DNA of 46,734 nucleotides from an uncultured Gammaproteobacteria bacterium (GTDB taxonomy: Bacteria; Pseudomonadota; Gammaproteobacteria; UBA6429; Thiohalophilaceae): the NCBI GenBank assembly GCA_913064945.1, contig CAJYAN010000018.1:1-46734 (forward strand). The letters are read 5' to 3'. Of the stretch, positions 28,439 to 38,462 are shown one piece after another. A model generated the notes under the pieces. That model was not told the DNA's origin. It was given only the letters and a program-made list of their open reading frames with translations, and made no database searches. Within the stretch, counting starts at the first letter, position 1; the number at the start of each line of letters is the position of its first letter. The position numbers and the translations under genes were made by a program.

Positions 28439-28831
28439 ATGAAGACCTTTACTCACCAGCATTTCTCACTCACCCTCCCTGATAATTGGGTTGTTGAAAA
28501 AGAAACAGACTACACCAGCCTATATCAGCAGGATGGTGTTGGCGATTTGTTAATCAGCAGCTTTCACTACGAGCACGAAGTGACAGAAGAAGACCTTGAA
28601 GAGTTTGCCGCCGAACACTTCGATAATAATGTCGATGCCGCCGATGTTGATTTTGGCGACTTTAACGGTTTTTTCTTTTGTTACGATACAAATGCAGAAT
28701 ACCTCTGTGAGTGGTATCTGAAATCTGCTGGTTTAATGCTATTTATCACCTATAGTTGCCCTCTGGAAGATGAAGATAATAGCGAAGCAGATATCGCCGA
28801 GACTATCCTGAATTCCCTGCAGGCAAAATAA
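28439..28831 (+). CDS. Small acidic uncharacterised protein
   Basis: The 130-residue protein has no signal peptide or membrane segment and is strongly acidic (EDLEEFAAEHFDNN and PLEDEDNSEAD). The opening HFSLTLPDNWVVEKE and the alternating strands recall the PsbP/DcrB-like fold of DUF1795-type proteins, where such an opening strand is common. I cannot assign a function. A strong bidirectional terminator follows directly, so it is a single-gene unit convergent with dsbC. Confidence 0.7.
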   Translation: MKTFTHQHFSLTLPDNWVVEKETDYTSLYQQDGVGDLLISSFHYEHEVTEEDLEEFAAEHFDNNVDAADVDFGDFNGFFFCYDTNAEYLCEWYLKSAGLMLFITYSCPLEDEDNSEADIAETILNSLQAK

Positions 28832-28854
28832 AAAACGGGGCAATGCCCCGTTTT
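28832..28854. terminator. Bidirectional rho-independent terminator
   Basis: The hairpin CGGGGC-AAT-GCCCCG is flanked by A-runs on the left and T-runs on the right, so it can terminate both the plus-strand gene ending at 28831 and dsbC arriving on the minus strand. Confidence 0.9.
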
Positions 28855-28875
28855 CGATAGACGTTTAAAACTAAT

Positions 28876-29610
28876 TTACATTGATTTTGATTGCTCCAGC
28901 ACTTTTATTAACTTGTCAGCCGGATAATAACCAGGCAACAGTTGGCCATTTTCCAGAAAAATAGCCGGAGTCCCGGTAACACCAACCTTAACCCCAGTTA
29001 CAAACTGCTTCATCACCGGGTTGTTGCAAGTCTTTGCCTCTATTGATTTTCCATTCATTGCATCGGTAATAGCCTTTTTCCGATCTTTGGCACACCAGAC
29101 ATGTTCAGCCTTGGTAAAAGATGGTGTATTCGGACCAGACCGAGGATAGGCGAGATATCTTACCCGGATTCCCAGAGCATTATATTTATCAATTTCGTTA
29201 TGGAGTTTATGGCAATAAGGGCAATCAATATCGGTAAAAACGGAAATGGTATATTTGGTCTTTTTAGGTGCGTAGATAATCATACTAGCTTCACCCAATT
29301 GATTAATGGTGGTGATGCGCGCCTTCGCCTGTTTCTCTTGTGTAATATTTCGATCGGCAGGAAGGTCTATCAAGTCACCATTAATGACATATTTAGCATC
29401 CTTACTAATATAAAAAATATGCGGTGGCATTTCCACTTCATAGAGATCAGGTACTAACGACTTTTCAATCCGGCTGATGTTGGCCTGCGGAAATTTATGC
29501 TTTAAGACTGCGCGAATATTTTTCACGCTATCCGTTTCTGCTAAAACTGAAAAACTCTGGAGTAATAACCATGCCGTAAGGCTAAAAATCAAAAAGGGTT
29601 TTTTTGTCAC
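28876..29610 (-). CDS. dsbC: Thiol:disulfide interchange protein DsbC
   Basis: DsbC is the periplasmic disulfide isomerase, kept reduced by DsbD. The best start is the GTG at 29610: AAGGA lies eight bases upstream and a signal peptide follows (TKKPFLIFSLTAWLLL, cleavage after VLA24). A longer frame to 29925 would run into xerD and has no such signal. The 244-residue protein has an N-terminal dimerisation domain and a thioredoxin-fold domain with C130-PY-C133, the cis-proline TGTPA, and a second cysteine pair further on (VWCAKD and KTCNNP). xerD lies 94 bases upstream on the same strand, a common xerD-dsbC pairing. Confidence 0.92.
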   Translation of the reverse strand: MTKKPFLIFSLTAWLLLQSFSVLAETDSVKNIRAVLKHKFPQANISRIEKSLVPDLYEVEMPPHIFYISKDAKYVINGDLIDLPADRNITQEKQAKARITTINQLGEASMIIYAPKKTKYTISVFTDIDCPYCHKLHNEIDKYNALGIRVRYLAYPRSGPNTPSFTKAEHVWCAKDRKKAITDAMNGKSIEAKTCNNPVMKQFVTGVKVGVTGTPAIFLENGQLLPGYYPADKLIKVLEQSKSM

Positions 29611-29704
29611 AACTTGAATCCTTATACAATGCCTGAATAATTTCAGGATAGTCTTATTTTCGATGTCAGCGCAATCGAAAAGTTCAGCCTTGTAATACAA
29701 ATAC

Positions 29705-30595
29705 TTAGCCTCGGGGGTGATGCTTGCTGTGGAGCTGTTGCAAACGCGCCTGTGCAACATGAGTATAAATCTGTGTCGTCGATAAATCACTATGTCCGAG
29801 TAATAACTGCACCACGCGAAGATCGGCACCGTGATTGAGCAAATGCGTCGCAAAGGCATGCCGGAGTGTATGTGGAGAAAGAATGCTATCGATTCCCGCT
29901 CGCTTTGCGTGACGCTTAATTGCATGCCAGAACGTCTGACGTGTCATTTGCCGGGCACGATTACTGGGAAAGAGGACATCATTTATCTGGCCTTTCAATA
30001 ATGGTGGGCGGGCCTCCAGCAGATAACGTTCAAGCCAGGCAATGGCTTCTTCGCCCATCGGTACCAGTCGTTGTTTATTGCCCTTACCCGTTATACGTAA
30101 AACACCCTGCCGCAGATTAATCTGGCCTATTTCAAGTCCGACCAATTCGGATACGCGAAGGCCACAGGCATAGAGCACCTCCAACATGGTGCGATCCCGT
30201 AGTCCGATTGCCGTGCGGGTATCAGGCTCCCGCAACAGCTTCTCAACTTCACTCTCACTTAACGTTTTCGGTAATGCACGCCCCAGTCTGGGCGAGTCCA
30301 GTAACGCTGTCGGGTCTGCATCCATTATTTTATGCCGGCGTAAATATCGATAGAATCGACGCAGGCTGGAGAGGCACCTGGCCAGACTACGTGGTTTAGC
30401 GGCCTTTTCTAAACGTTGTGACAAATAGGTCTGTATGTCTTCTCGCTGAACCTGTAATAATGAAGTTTTCGGGGCATTTTTTGTCAGCCAATGAATAAAC
30501 CCGTTCAGGTCATTTCGATAAGCGGCTAAAGTATTATCGCTAAGATCCTGTTCACTCCATAGCTCATCCAGGAAACGATCTATTAGCTGCCCCAT
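29705..30595 (-). CDS. xerD: Tyrosine recombinase XerD
   Basis: XerD with XerC resolves chromosome dimers at dif under FtsK control. The start at 30595 gives 296 residues and aligns with the family N-terminus (LIDRFLDELWSEQDLSDNT). In-frame starts at 30640 (ATG) and 30646 (TTG) would add 15-17 residues; none has a clear ribosome site. Catalytic residues are present: Arg in CGLRVSELVGL, Lys in GKGNKQRLVP, HTLRHAFATHLL, LLGHSDLSTTQIYTHV with the nucleophilic Tyr. It follows the secreted protein gene closely and precedes dsbC. Confidence 0.94.
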   Translation of the reverse strand: MGQLIDRFLDELWSEQDLSDNTLAAYRNDLNGFIHWLTKNAPKTSLLQVQREDIQTYLSQRLEKAAKPRSLARCLSSLRRFYRYLRRHKIMDADPTALLDSPRLGRALPKTLSESEVEKLLREPDTRTAIGLRDRTMLEVLYACGLRVSELVGLEIGQINLRQGVLRITGKGNKQRLVPMGEEAIAWLERYLLEARPPLLKGQINDVLFPSNRARQMTRQTFWHAIKRHAKRAGIDSILSPHTLRHAFATHLLNHGADLRVVQLLLGHSDLSTTQIYTHVAQARLQQLHSKHHPRG

Positions 30596-30648
30596 ATCGG
30601 TAGACTTTAATATCACGCTGGTCGGCCTATACAATGGCATTGACAATT

Positions 30649-31035
30649 CTATCGACGGATCTGATAGCGGTCACCGGTATTTTTGGTCATGTCCACCTTA
30701 ACGCGATCCTGACTCCAGCCATGGACAGTGTCATGTGCCTCAATATACACCACAGCGATATTATCAGGAATAACCACGTCAGTCAGACTGCGAGTAAATG
30801 GCTGTTCCTTTACATGGGGGTGGTACAAAGTGCGTGTACCAATAACATCACCTCGGGCACTTACGATACGCCAGGCGTCTGCATAGTGCTCCCAGCCCGT
30901 ATCTTTATGTTCCAACGTGACATGCAAAGTCCATGCACCGTTGGCCTGATGTAATTGTACATCCCGGATAGCGACTTGGTTGGCCGCGACACTGGTGGTC
31001 CATGCCATCAAGCAGAAGAGTAGCCATTTTTTCAT
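30649..31035 (-). CDS. Secreted conserved protein of unknown function
   Basis: The 128-residue protein has a signal peptide (MKKWLLFCLMAWTTSVA, cleavage near VAA-NQ) and one compact beta-rich domain. The conserved-looking core GWEHYADAW, GTRTLYHPHVKEQPFTRSL and AHDTVHGWS resembles a family of periplasmic proteins seen in many proteobacteria without assigned role. The histidines might bind metal, but that is a guess. It lies 41 bases after pgpA and just before xerD. Confidence 0.75.
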   Translation of the reverse strand: MKKWLLFCLMAWTTSVAANQVAIRDVQLHQANGAWTLHVTLEHKDTGWEHYADAWRIVSARGDVIGTRTLYHPHVKEQPFTRSLTDVVIPDNIAVVYIEAHDTVHGWSQDRVKVDMTKNTGDRYQIRR

Positions 31036-31076
31036 TGTTTCCCCCCGTCACTCACACAATACACGACAGAAAAATG

Positions 31077-31574
31077 TTATCGGCCAAAATAATAGAGAAA
31101 GCCCTGCATTACCATTAAACCATAGACGCCGGCCAGAACATCGTCCAGCATAATCCCTACGCCACCTTCGATCCGGCGGTCGATCACATTTATCGGCCAC
31201 GGTTTTAGAACATCAAAAAAGCGAAAGACAAAAAATCCCACCAACATCCATTGCCAGCTATGGGGAATACTGAACATGGTGATGAGATAACCGACAATTT
31301 CATCCCAGACAATTGCCGAGTGATCATGCTTACCCATGGCTCGCGTGGTATAGCCGCAGACATAAAAACCCAGCAACAACATTGCCAGCACCAACAACAG
31401 GTAGATTTGAGATGACAGGTTAGCCATGAAATAGAAAATAGGAATCGCGGCCGCCGTGCCGGCGGTACCCGGTGCCCAGGGCGAATAACCTGAACCAAAA
31501 CCAAAACTGAGAAAGTGCCAGGGATGGGCGAGATGTTTTAACGGTGGCGGCGTTCTTTTAAGTTTAATATCCAT
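31077..31574 (-). CDS. pgpA: Phosphatidylglycerophosphatase A
   Basis: PgpA dephosphorylates phosphatidylglycerophosphate to phosphatidylglycerol in the inner membrane. The 165 residues include the family motif FGFGSGYSPWAPGTAGT (about 25-41), IVWDEIVGYL with acidic active-site residues, and DDVLAGVYGL near the end, with several membrane segments. It ends the thiL-pgpA pair of the nusB operon, 10 bases after thiL. Confidence 0.95.
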   Translation of the reverse strand: MDIKLKRTPPPLKHLAHPWHFLSFGFGSGYSPWAPGTAGTAAAIPIFYFMANLSSQIYLLLVLAMLLLGFYVCGYTTRAMGKHDHSAIVWDEIVGYLITMFSIPHSWQWMLVGFFVFRFFDVLKPWPINVIDRRIEGGVGIMLDDVLAGVYGLMVMQGFLYYFGR

Positions 31575-31584
31575 AAATTTTCGT

Positions 31585-32541
31585 CTAAGTGAAATGCTGA
31601 TAGCCTAAGGTATCGGTTGTGATTTCGCTACCCTCTGATGAATGCAGCATCACACTATTGCCATCGGTAATACAACCAATCACCGCACAGGGGACTTCAA
31701 TATCTGCCAGTCTGGTTTGTGTTGCTGCCAGCTGGCTTTCACTGACCGTAAAGCACAATTCATAGTCATCGCCACCACCGAGCGCCAGGCGATATTTTTC
31801 TGACTGTGTTATGGCATCGTCTCGTAGCGTGGGTGATAGTGGTAACTGTTCCAGCTCAATGATCGCCCCCACGCCGCTGGCAGTCGTAATATGTGATAAA
31901 TCGCTGTAGAGGCCATCAGAGATATCAATACAGGCGGTTGCCACGTCCAGCAATTGCTGACCGGCAGCGATCCGTGGCGATGGCCGATTAAGTTGGGCAA
32001 GATATTCATCAGGGATGTCGCTGTCCTGTTGCTGCAGGAGTTGCAGGCCACGTGCGGCATCGCCCAGCATACCCGTAACGAGAATGACGTCTCCAGGTTT
32101 GGCGCCAGAGCGTAATAAGGCTTTATCTTTCGTGACCACACCTCCCACTTGAATGGAGATCGTCAACGGTCCCTGCGTCGTGTCCCCTCCCACCAGCGCC
32201 ACATGAAATTTATCCGCAAGCACGAATAAACCCTTGGAAAACTCGCTTAACCACAGTTCATCCGCCTGTGGTAGTGTCAGTGCCAGGGTCATCCAGCAGG
32301 GTGTCGCCCCCATCGCGGCAAGGTCACTGAGATTAACGGCCAGCGCCTTAAAACCTATATCATGGGGTGTCGTGTTTAATGGGAAGTGGACACCGGCGAC
32401 CAGGGTATCAACAGCAACGACAAGATTGGTATCGGTCTGTATGTTAAGTACGGCTGCATCATCGCCAATACCGATGCGAACGATATCATTGCGGTGTGTC
32501 TTTTCCTGGAAATAGCGGCGTATGATGTCAAATTCTGGCAT
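31585..32541 (-). CDS. thiL: Thiamine-monophosphate kinase
   Basis: ThiL phosphorylates thiamine phosphate to the active cofactor thiamine diphosphate. The 318-residue protein has the AIR-synthase-like fold motifs: RIGIGDDAAVL (metal and ATP binding), VDTLVAGVHF, VGGDTTQGP and CIDISDGLYSDL. It lies between nusB and pgpA in the conserved order, 18 bases after nusB. Confidence 0.97.
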   Translation of the reverse strand: MPEFDIIRRYFQEKTHRNDIVRIGIGDDAAVLNIQTDTNLVVAVDTLVAGVHFPLNTTPHDIGFKALAVNLSDLAAMGATPCWMTLALTLPQADELWLSEFSKGLFVLADKFHVALVGGDTTQGPLTISIQVGGVVTKDKALLRSGAKPGDVILVTGMLGDAARGLQLLQQQDSDIPDEYLAQLNRPSPRIAAGQQLLDVATACIDISDGLYSDLSHITTASGVGAIIELEQLPLSPTLRDDAITQSEKYRLALGGGDDYELCFTVSESQLAATQTRLADIEVPCAVIGCITDGNSVMLHSSEGSEITTDTLGYQHFT

Positions 32542-32559
32542 GTCACCGGCGCCTGATTT

Positions 32560-33003
32560 TCACGAAGTCTTTTTTCCTGCCCTGGCAGTAATCTCTATCG
32601 CGCGCACTTCCGCCGCCAGTTTATCCAGGATGCCATTGACGAATCGATGCCCCTGTTCACCGCCATAGCGCTTGGCCAATTCGACCGCTTCATTAATGGC
32701 GACACGATAAGGGATATCCATGCGGGCAATCAGTTCATAAGCACCCAGGCGCAGGACGGCACGTTCTACGCCATCACTCTCACTCAACTCGCGCCCCATG
32801 AAGACCTGTAGCTGTTTATCCAGTGTTTCGACCTGAGCCGATACCTGCTGCATTAATTCCTGAAAATAATCGGCATCCATACCCTGCGCCTCCTTGGTAT
32901 CCTTGAGGCGCGCAATAATTTCCGCAGGTGAGTTGTCACTCATCTGCCATTCATATAAACCTTGTAGCGCCAGACGACGGGCGCGGGTACGGGAAACACT
33001 CAT
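32560..33003 (-). CDS. nusB: Transcription antitermination protein NusB
   Basis: NusB with NusE (S10) binds boxA RNA and supports antitermination of rRNA operons. The 147-residue all-helical protein shows RRLALQGLYEWQMS at the N-terminus and the family signature YRVAINEAVELAKRYGG followed by RFVNGILDKLA. It sits between ribH and thiL, 19 bases after ribH, as in most gammaproteobacteria. Confidence 0.97.
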   Translation of the reverse strand: MSVSRTRARRLALQGLYEWQMSDNSPAEIIARLKDTKEAQGMDADYFQELMQQVSAQVETLDKQLQVFMGRELSESDGVERAVLRLGAYELIARMDIPYRVAINEAVELAKRYGGEQGHRFVNGILDKLAAEVRAIEITARAGKKTS

Positions 33004-33022
33004 TTTAATTTGCTATCCGGAA

Positions 33023-33496
33023 TTAATCGATTTTTTTCAGCAGGTTGACCATCTCGATGGCAGACAGGGTGGCCTCAGCGCCTTTATTACCGGCCTTGGT
33101 GCCCGCACGCTCAATCGCCTGCTCAATAGTATCAACTGTCAGCACACCAAAGGATACAGGGACATTCTGCTGCATCATGACCATGGAAAGACCTTTAGTA
33201 CATTCCCCGGCGACATAATCAAAATGAGGTGTCCCACCACGGATCACAGCACCCAGTGCAATAATCGCGTCATATTTTTTTGTCGCCGCCATGCGTTGTA
33301 CTGCCAAAGGTAACTCAAAGGCACCGGGGACTCGTACGACTTCAATATCAGTACTCTTGGCACCATGACGTTGCAGACAGTCGACGGCACCTTCAAGCAG
33401 ACTCTCGACCACAAAACTGTTAAAGCGCGCGACCGCAATACCAAAGGTTGAACCGTTAACAATCAGCTCGCCCTCTAATGTGTTGTATTGACTCAT
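33023..33496 (-). CDS. ribH: 6,7-dimethyl-8-ribityllumazine synthase
   Basis: It joins 5-amino-6-ribitylaminouracil and dihydroxybutanone phosphate to lumazine, the last but one step of riboflavin synthesis, usually as a 60-subunit shell or smaller oligomer. The 157-residue protein has [31 protein letters not shown] with the catalytic His, and a GNKGAEAT motif near the C-terminus. It follows ribBA after 39 bases. Confidence 0.97.
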   Translation of the reverse strand: MSQYNTLEGELIVNGSTFGIAVARFNSFVVESLLEGAVDCLQRHGAKSTDIEVVRVPGAFELPLAVQRMAATKKYDAIIALGAVIRGGTPHFDYVAGECTKGLSMVMMQQNVPVSFGVLTVDTIEQAIERAGTKAGNKGAEATLSAIEMVNLLKKID

Positions 33497-33535
33497 AATA
33501 CTTTCCTTACTGAATTTGTTTAAATGTAGATTAAC

Positions 33536-34654
33536 TTATTGCTTTGAATCATAGACGTATTCGACAACTTCCAGACCGAAACCTGACAGGGCATGCATTT
33601 TTTTCGGCGCACTCAGGACTCGCATTTGCTTCACGCCGAGATCAGTAAGAATTTGTGCGCCAACGCCATAGGTCCGCAGATCCTCTGTATAATCCTGTTC
33701 ACCCATCACAACGCCCTGGTCTTCTTTATCGTAATTCCGAATCTGGTTGACCAACATATCAGATTCTTCCGTTAGCCGTAGAATGATGACGACACCACGT
33801 CCCTCGTCTTCAATACGCTGCATGGCGTCGCGCAGTGGCCAGCCACAGTGGCTGCGCTGACTGCCAAAAATATCACACAGACTATTTTCCACATGCACAC
33901 GAACCAGGACTGGAGAACCATCATCAACCTTGCCCTTTACCAAGGCCATATGTACCTGGCCATCAATGGCATTGCGATAGGCGTGCAGACAAAATTCGCC
34001 CTGTTCAGTCGGCATTTTAGAGGAGGCAACATGCTCAACCGTCTTTTCATTTTGCATGCGGTAGTGAATCAAATCCGCCACTGTGCCAATCTTTAACCCA
34101 TGTTGCTGGGCAAAGACTTCCAGATCCGGGCGACGTGCCATGGAACCATCTTCATTTAAAATCTCGACAATGACCGCGGCAGGTTCCAGTCCTGCCAGAC
34201 GTGCCAGGTCACATCCAGCTTCGGTATGACCGGCGCGCGTCATAACACCGCCCGCCTGTGCCATTAACGGAAAAATATGTCCTGGCTGGACGAGGTCACC
34301 CGGTACCGCCGCTTTGGCGACGGCGGCCTGTACCGTAGTCGCACGGTCAGCGGCGGAAATCCCGGTCGTGACACCTCTGGCAGCCTCGATGGATAAGGTA
34401 AAGTTCGTCCCGTGCGATTCCTTATTGTCGCGTACCATCAATGGCAATTGTAAGCGTTCACAACGTTCTTGTGTCAGGGTGAGACAAATCAGGCCACGAC
34501 CATACCTGGCCATAAAATTTATATCCTCGGCGCGCACACACGAAGCGGCCATAATCAGGTCACCTTCATTTTCGCGGTCCTCGTCATCCATCAGCACAAC
34601 CATTTTACCCTGACGAATATCTTCGACGATTTCTTCAATACTGTTTAACTTCAT
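33536..34654 (-). CDS. ribBA: DHBP synthase fused to a degenerate GTP cyclohydrolase II-like domain
   Basis: The N-terminal half (1-200) is 3,4-dihydroxy-2-butanone-4-phosphate synthase, with [10 protein letters not shown] (23-32) and [14 protein letters not shown] (142-155) intact. The C-terminal half (about 207-370) is GTP cyclohydrolase II-like, but two of the three zinc cysteines are changed: the site that normally reads C-x10-C-x-C aligns with N257, S268 and C270. So cyclohydrolase activity is probably lost, a form called RibBX in some proteobacteria; a functional ribA is expected elsewhere. The start overlaps the end of ribE by four bases. Confidence 0.93.
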   Translation of the reverse strand: MKLNSIEEIVEDIRQGKMVVLMDDEDRENEGDLIMAASCVRAEDINFMARYGRGLICLTLTQERCERLQLPLMVRDNKESHGTNFTLSIEAARGVTTGISAADRATTVQAAVAKAAVPGDLVQPGHIFPLMAQAGGVMTRAGHTEAGCDLARLAGLEPAAVIVEILNEDGSMARRPDLEVFAQQHGLKIGTVADLIHYRMQNEKTVEHVASSKMPTEQGEFCLHAYRNAIDGQVHMALVKGKVDDGSPVLVRVHVENSLCDIFGSQRSHCGWPLRDAMQRIEDEGRGVVIILRLTEESDMLVNQIRNYDKEDQGVVMGEQDYTEDLRTYGVGAQILTDLGVKQMRVLSAPKKMHALSGFGLEVVEYVYDSKQ

Positions 34655-35310
34655 TTCATAAAACCCGATTCACGTAGTAACTGTTCACTGATACCCGAGG
34701 CACCCGCGTCTGCCGCCTGGTCGCCCATTAACAGGCGTTCCAGGTAACGGGCAATAAGGTCCACTTCCAGATTGACTGGACTACCCACGTTCAAGTGCTG
34801 CAGGGTTGTTTCCTGCAGGGTATGTGGCACGATATTCAAATCAAATTCGGCACCATTGACCGCGTTAACGGTCAGACTAATACCTTCGATGCAGACTGAT
34901 CCCTTATGTGCAATATATTTTGCCAGTTCATTCGGGGCACGAATAACAAATTTGATCGATCGGCCAATCGCTGTACGAGAAACCACTTCGCCCACACCAT
35001 CAACATGGCCACTCACAAGATGACCACCTAATCGCGTCGTCGGCGTCAGTGCCTTTTCGAGATTAACCGGTGTACCCATTTTTAATCTGGCCAGGGTTGT
35101 TCTCGCCAGCGTCTCAGCGGAGACATCGGCTACATAACCATCGCCCGGCAATTCAATCGCGGTGAGGCAGACACCATTCGTCGCAATGCTATCACCCAGT
35201 TTCACATCACTCAGATCCAGTTTGCCGGTGTGAATATGCATACGCACGTCGCCACCTTTGGCTTCAATGGCCTGTATCGTGCCAACCGCTTCTATAATGC
35301 CTGTAAACAT
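34651..35310 (-). CDS. ribE: Riboflavin synthase alpha chain
   Basis: It dismutates two lumazine molecules to riboflavin and the ribitylaminouracil precursor. The 219-residue protein is two tandem lumazine-binding barrels: [10 protein letters not shown] and NGVCLTA in the first, SGHVDGVG and [10 protein letters not shown] in the second. The C-terminal helix for trimerisation follows. The gene is sandwiched between ribD and ribBA and overlaps ribBA by four bases. Confidence 0.96.
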   Translation of the reverse strand: MFTGIIEAVGTIQAIEAKGGDVRMHIHTGKLDLSDVKLGDSIATNGVCLTAIELPGDGYVADVSAETLARTTLARLKMGTPVNLEKALTPTTRLGGHLVSGHVDGVGEVVSRTAIGRSIKFVIRAPNELAKYIAHKGSVCIEGISLTVNAVNGAEFDLNIVPHTLQETTLQHLNVGSPVNLEVDLIARYLERLLMGDQAADAGASGISEQLLRESGFMK

Positions 35311-35345
35311 ATCGCTATTCTATGGTTATATACTTTCAGTCGTCA

Positions 35346-36428
35346 TTACGAATTTAATATTCTTGCCCGTAAGCGCCAGTCATGACCTACCTGTCGCTGC
35401 TCAAAAATTTCAAGTGGCATCCTGTCGGCCATCCGTTCCAGCCCCGGTAGATGAAACAGGCCACGCGCGGCATCGCCCATCAACACGGGGGCGATATAGA
35501 TCAACAGCTCATCAACCAAGCCCGCCTGCAACATAGCCCCACTTAAGGTTGCCCCGCTCTCCAGATGGACCTCGTTAATCTGGCGTCGCCCCAACTCATC
35601 CAGTACGGCATGGAGGTCAACGCGCCCCGCGATGGCGGGCACCGTCATCACCTCGGCATTGGCCAGCGTAGCGTCTGCCTCACAAGTAAAGACCAGCGTC
35701 TGACCCGTCTGCGCCAGCATGTCTCGATCCGCCGTCATGCGCAGCTTTGAATCGACCACCACGCGTAGGGGCTGTCTCTCAGCTTCAGGCAAACGCACAT
35801 TCATGCGTGGGTTATCCTGCATGACCGTACCAATTCCCGTCATAATACAATCGGCGCTCGCACGCCAGTGTTGCACATCCTGGCGTGCCGCCTCTGCGGT
35901 GATCCATTCGCTTTCACCCGAGGCCATGGCGGTGCGGCCATCCAGGCTCATGGCCATTTTGCAGCGCACATAGGGGCGGCCGGTTTGCATGCGCCTGATA
36001 AAACCAGGATTCAACATCCGCGCCTCGCCCTCGAGCAAACCGATTGCCGTTTCAATACCCGCCTGTTGCAACTGCAACATACCGCTGCCCGAAACTTTAT
36101 TATTCGGGTCCTGCATGGCGGCAATGACTTTTGTCACACCGGCCTTGATCAGCGCCTCACTACAAGGTGGTGTGCGACCATAATGGCAACAGGGCTCCAG
36201 GGTGACATACGCCGTTGCGCCGTTGGCGGCAGCGCCTGCTTCATTTAACGCATGGATCTCGGCGTGTGCCTCACCGGCCCTGATATGCCAGCCGTCACCT
36301 ACAACCTTCCCGGCTTTGACCAGGACACAGCCAACACGTGGATTGGGATGCGTGGTATAGCGTCCACGCTTTGCCAACTCAATAGCGCGTGACATAAAAC
36401 GAAAATCGTCGGCGCCAAAATCACTCAT
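35346..36428 (-). CDS. ribD: Riboflavin-specific deaminase/reductase RibD
   Basis: RibD deaminates then reduces the pyrimidine intermediate of riboflavin synthesis. The 360-residue bifunctional protein has an N-terminal zinc deaminase (GEAHAEIHALNEAG and PCCHYGRTPPC) and a C-terminal dihydrofolate-reductase-like domain beginning near RPYVRCKMAMSLDGR. Its start overlaps the nrdR stop by one base, indicating coupling. Confidence 0.97.
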   Translation of the reverse strand: MSDFGADDFRFMSRAIELAKRGRYTTHPNPRVGCVLVKAGKVVGDGWHIRAGEAHAEIHALNEAGAAANGATAYVTLEPCCHYGRTPPCSEALIKAGVTKVIAAMQDPNNKVSGSGMLQLQQAGIETAIGLLEGEARMLNPGFIRRMQTGRPYVRCKMAMSLDGRTAMASGESEWITAEAARQDVQHWRASADCIMTGIGTVMQDNPRMNVRLPEAERQPLRVVVDSKLRMTADRDMLAQTGQTLVFTCEADATLANAEVMTVPAIAGRVDLHAVLDELGRRQINEVHLESGATLSGAMLQAGLVDELLIYIAPVLMGDAARGLFHLPGLERMADRMPLEIFEQRQVGHDWRLRARILNS

Positions 36429-36934
36429 CAGGATTCGTCATCCGGTAATAACGACTGCTGGCGCTTTTTTAATTCCGGTGAGGGAATATTTTTTAGTTTG
36501 TCGATCTCTTCCTGAAACGCACTGACATCCTGAAAGCTACGATATACCGAGGCAAAACGCACGTAGGCCACCTGGTCCAGGTCCCGCAACTCATCCATAA
36601 CCCAGCCGCCGACGTTATTAGCGGCAATTTCGCGTTCACCCAGGGAACGAATACGCTTGAGAATACGATTGACGGCCGCCTCCACATCTTCTGTTTGCAC
36701 CGGGCGTTTCTCCAGTGCCCGCCAGATACCGGAGCTCAATTTTTCTTCATCAAAAGGCTCACGGCGGTCATCACTTTTAATGATGCGCGGCATGACCAGC
36801 TCGGCAGTTTCAAATGTGGTGAAGCGTTCTGCACATGCCTGACATTCGCGACGACGTCTTACCGAGGCACCTTCACTGGCAAGACGCGAGTCAATGACCT
36901 TGGTATCATCCGCGCCACAAAATGGACAGTGCAT
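36428..36934 (-). CDS. nrdR: Transcriptional repressor NrdR
   Basis: NrdR is a zinc-ribbon, ATP-cone repressor of ribonucleotide reductase genes; dATP/ATP binding controls DNA binding. The 168-residue protein has C3-x2-C6 in [12 protein letters not shown], a second pair in [13 protein letters not shown], and an ATP-cone domain (about 47-137). It leads the rib cluster, as in E. coli (nrdR-ribD). No NrdR target gene is in this window. Confidence 0.97.
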   Translation of the reverse strand: MHCPFCGADDTKVIDSRLASEGASVRRRRECQACAERFTTFETAELVMPRIIKSDDRREPFDEEKLSSGIWRALEKRPVQTEDVEAAVNRILKRIRSLGEREIAANNVGGWVMDELRDLDQVAYVRFASVYRSFQDVSAFQEEIDKLKNIPSPELKKRQQSLLPDDES

Positions 36935-37028
36935 ATCAAAAACCAGTAACGAGTATCGAGGCTCGAGGACTAAGGAATATAATCATCATAAACTGACCTC
37001 GTGACTCGTCCCTTGCCACTCGAACCTG

Positions 37029-38282
37029 TTATTGATAGACCGGCAGGCGCTGGCAAATTGCCAGTGCCTTTGTCTTCACTTCGGCGATCACCTTGGCATC
37101 ACCCCTGGCATCAATGACATCGCACATCCAGCCTGCCAGCTCGACACAGTCCTTTTCATTAAAACCACGCGTCGTCACCGCTGGCGTACCGACACGGATA
37201 CCACTGGTCACAAACGGTGACTGTGGGTCATTGGGTACGGCATTCATATTGACGGTGATATTGGCGTTGCCCAACCAGGCATCCACGTCCTTACCGGTCA
37301 GACCAGCTTTAATAAAGCTGACCAGAAAAAGATGGTTGTCAGTGCCACCGGACACAACGTCGTAACCACGATTGATAAAGACATCGGCCATGGCCGAGGC
37401 ATTGACCTTCACCTGCTGCTGATAGGTTTTGAAGTCATCCTGCAAGGCCTCTTTAAAGGCAACCGCCTTAGCCGCAATAACGTGCATCAATGGACCACCC
37501 TGGGTGCCGGGAAAGACCAGTGAATTGAGTTTCTTTTCAATCTCGGGATTCGACCTGGCCAGGATAATCCCGCCCCGGGGGCCACGCAGGGTTTTGTGGG
37601 TGGTCGACGTTGTGACATCGGCAATATTGACCGGTGAAGGATAAACCCCTGCCGCGACCAGCCCGGCAACATGGGCCATGTCGACAAACAGGTAAGCGCC
37701 CACTTCATCGGCAATACTACGAAAACGCTGCCAATCCACGACGCGGGAGTAGGCGGAAAAGCCGGCGACAATCATTTTGGGTCTATGTTCACGCGCCAGA
37801 GATTCGACCTGGGCATAGTCAATCTCGCCGGTCGATTCATCCAGACCATACTGCACGGCATTGAACAGCTTGCCGGAGAAGTTGACCTTGGCACCGTGAG
37901 TCAGGTGACCACCATGCGCCAGGCTCATACCGAGAATGGTATCGCCTGGCAGACAGAGGGCAAGATAGACCGCCGCATTCGCCTGTGAGCCGGAGTGCGG
38001 CTGAACATTGGCATAGTCGGCATCGAAAAGCTGTTTAACGCGGTCAATGGCTAGCTGCTCAGCGACATCGACATTCTCACAGCCACCGTAGTAGCGCTTA
38101 CCGGGATAACCTTCGGCATATTTGTTGGTCAGCACGGAGCCCTGCGCCTCCATGACCCGCGGACTGGCATAATTCTCAGAGGCGATCAGTTCGATATGTT
38201 CTTCCTGACGACGCTCCTCAGCCTGAATCGCCTGCCATAATTCGTCATCAAAACCCGCGACGGTCATATCTTTTTTGAACAT
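37029..38282 (-). CDS. glyA: Serine hydroxymethyltransferase
   Basis: GlyA interconverts serine and glycine with tetrahydrofolate, the main source of one-carbon units, and is PLP-dependent and cytoplasmic. The start at 38282 (ATG after CAGGGGGATTA) gives 417 residues, the normal length; an upstream in-frame start at 38390 would add 36 unrelated residues. Motifs include [23 protein letters not shown] and the PLP lysine segment [14 protein letters not shown]. It is the first gene of the glyA-nrdR-rib run. Confidence 0.97.
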   Translation of the reverse strand: MFKKDMTVAGFDDELWQAIQAEERRQEEHIELIASENYASPRVMEAQGSVLTNKYAEGYPGKRYYGGCENVDVAEQLAIDRVKQLFDADYANVQPHSGSQANAAVYLALCLPGDTILGMSLAHGGHLTHGAKVNFSGKLFNAVQYGLDESTGEIDYAQVESLAREHRPKMIVAGFSAYSRVVDWQRFRSIADEVGAYLFVDMAHVAGLVAAGVYPSPVNIADVTTSTTHKTLRGPRGGIILARSNPEIEKKLNSLVFPGTQGGPLMHVIAAKAVAFKEALQDDFKTYQQQVKVNASAMADVFINRGYDVVSGGTDNHLFLVSFIKAGLTGKDVDAWLGNANITVNMNAVPNDPQSPFVTSGIRVGTPAVTTRGFNEKDCVELAGWMCDVIDARGDAKVIAEVKTKALAICQRLPVYQ

Positions 38283-38414
38283 TAATCCCCCTGGATTCAA
38301 TAAGTTAGTAAACACTGGCCGCAACCCCGGTAAAACTGAGTCACTGGCGAAAAGGGCGTAAATAGTACCCGATCCCGCCATTATTTTCATTGTTTCTTAA
38401 ATCAGGCCAATAAA

Positions 38415-38440
38415 AAAGGCCGATCAAATGACCGGCCTTT
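38415..38440 (-). terminator. Rho-independent terminator
   Basis: An 11-bp stem with one mismatch (left arm AAAGGCCGATC, loop AAAT) is followed on the minus strand by a T-run. It lies just after the stop of the DUF302-like gene at 38463 and separates it from glyA. Confidence 0.88.
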
Positions 38441-38462
38441 ACGTGCCTGACATCGTGGCAGA

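Noticed and set aside
29611-29925. N-terminal extension of DsbC
   Set aside because: The extension overlaps xerD, has no export signal at its start, and a GTG with a good ribosome site and signal peptide lies at 29610.
33497-36940. FMN riboswitch in the riboflavin cluster
   Set aside because: Genes overlap or are separated by a few dozen bases; there is no leader long enough to hold one before ribD, ribE, ribBA or ribH.
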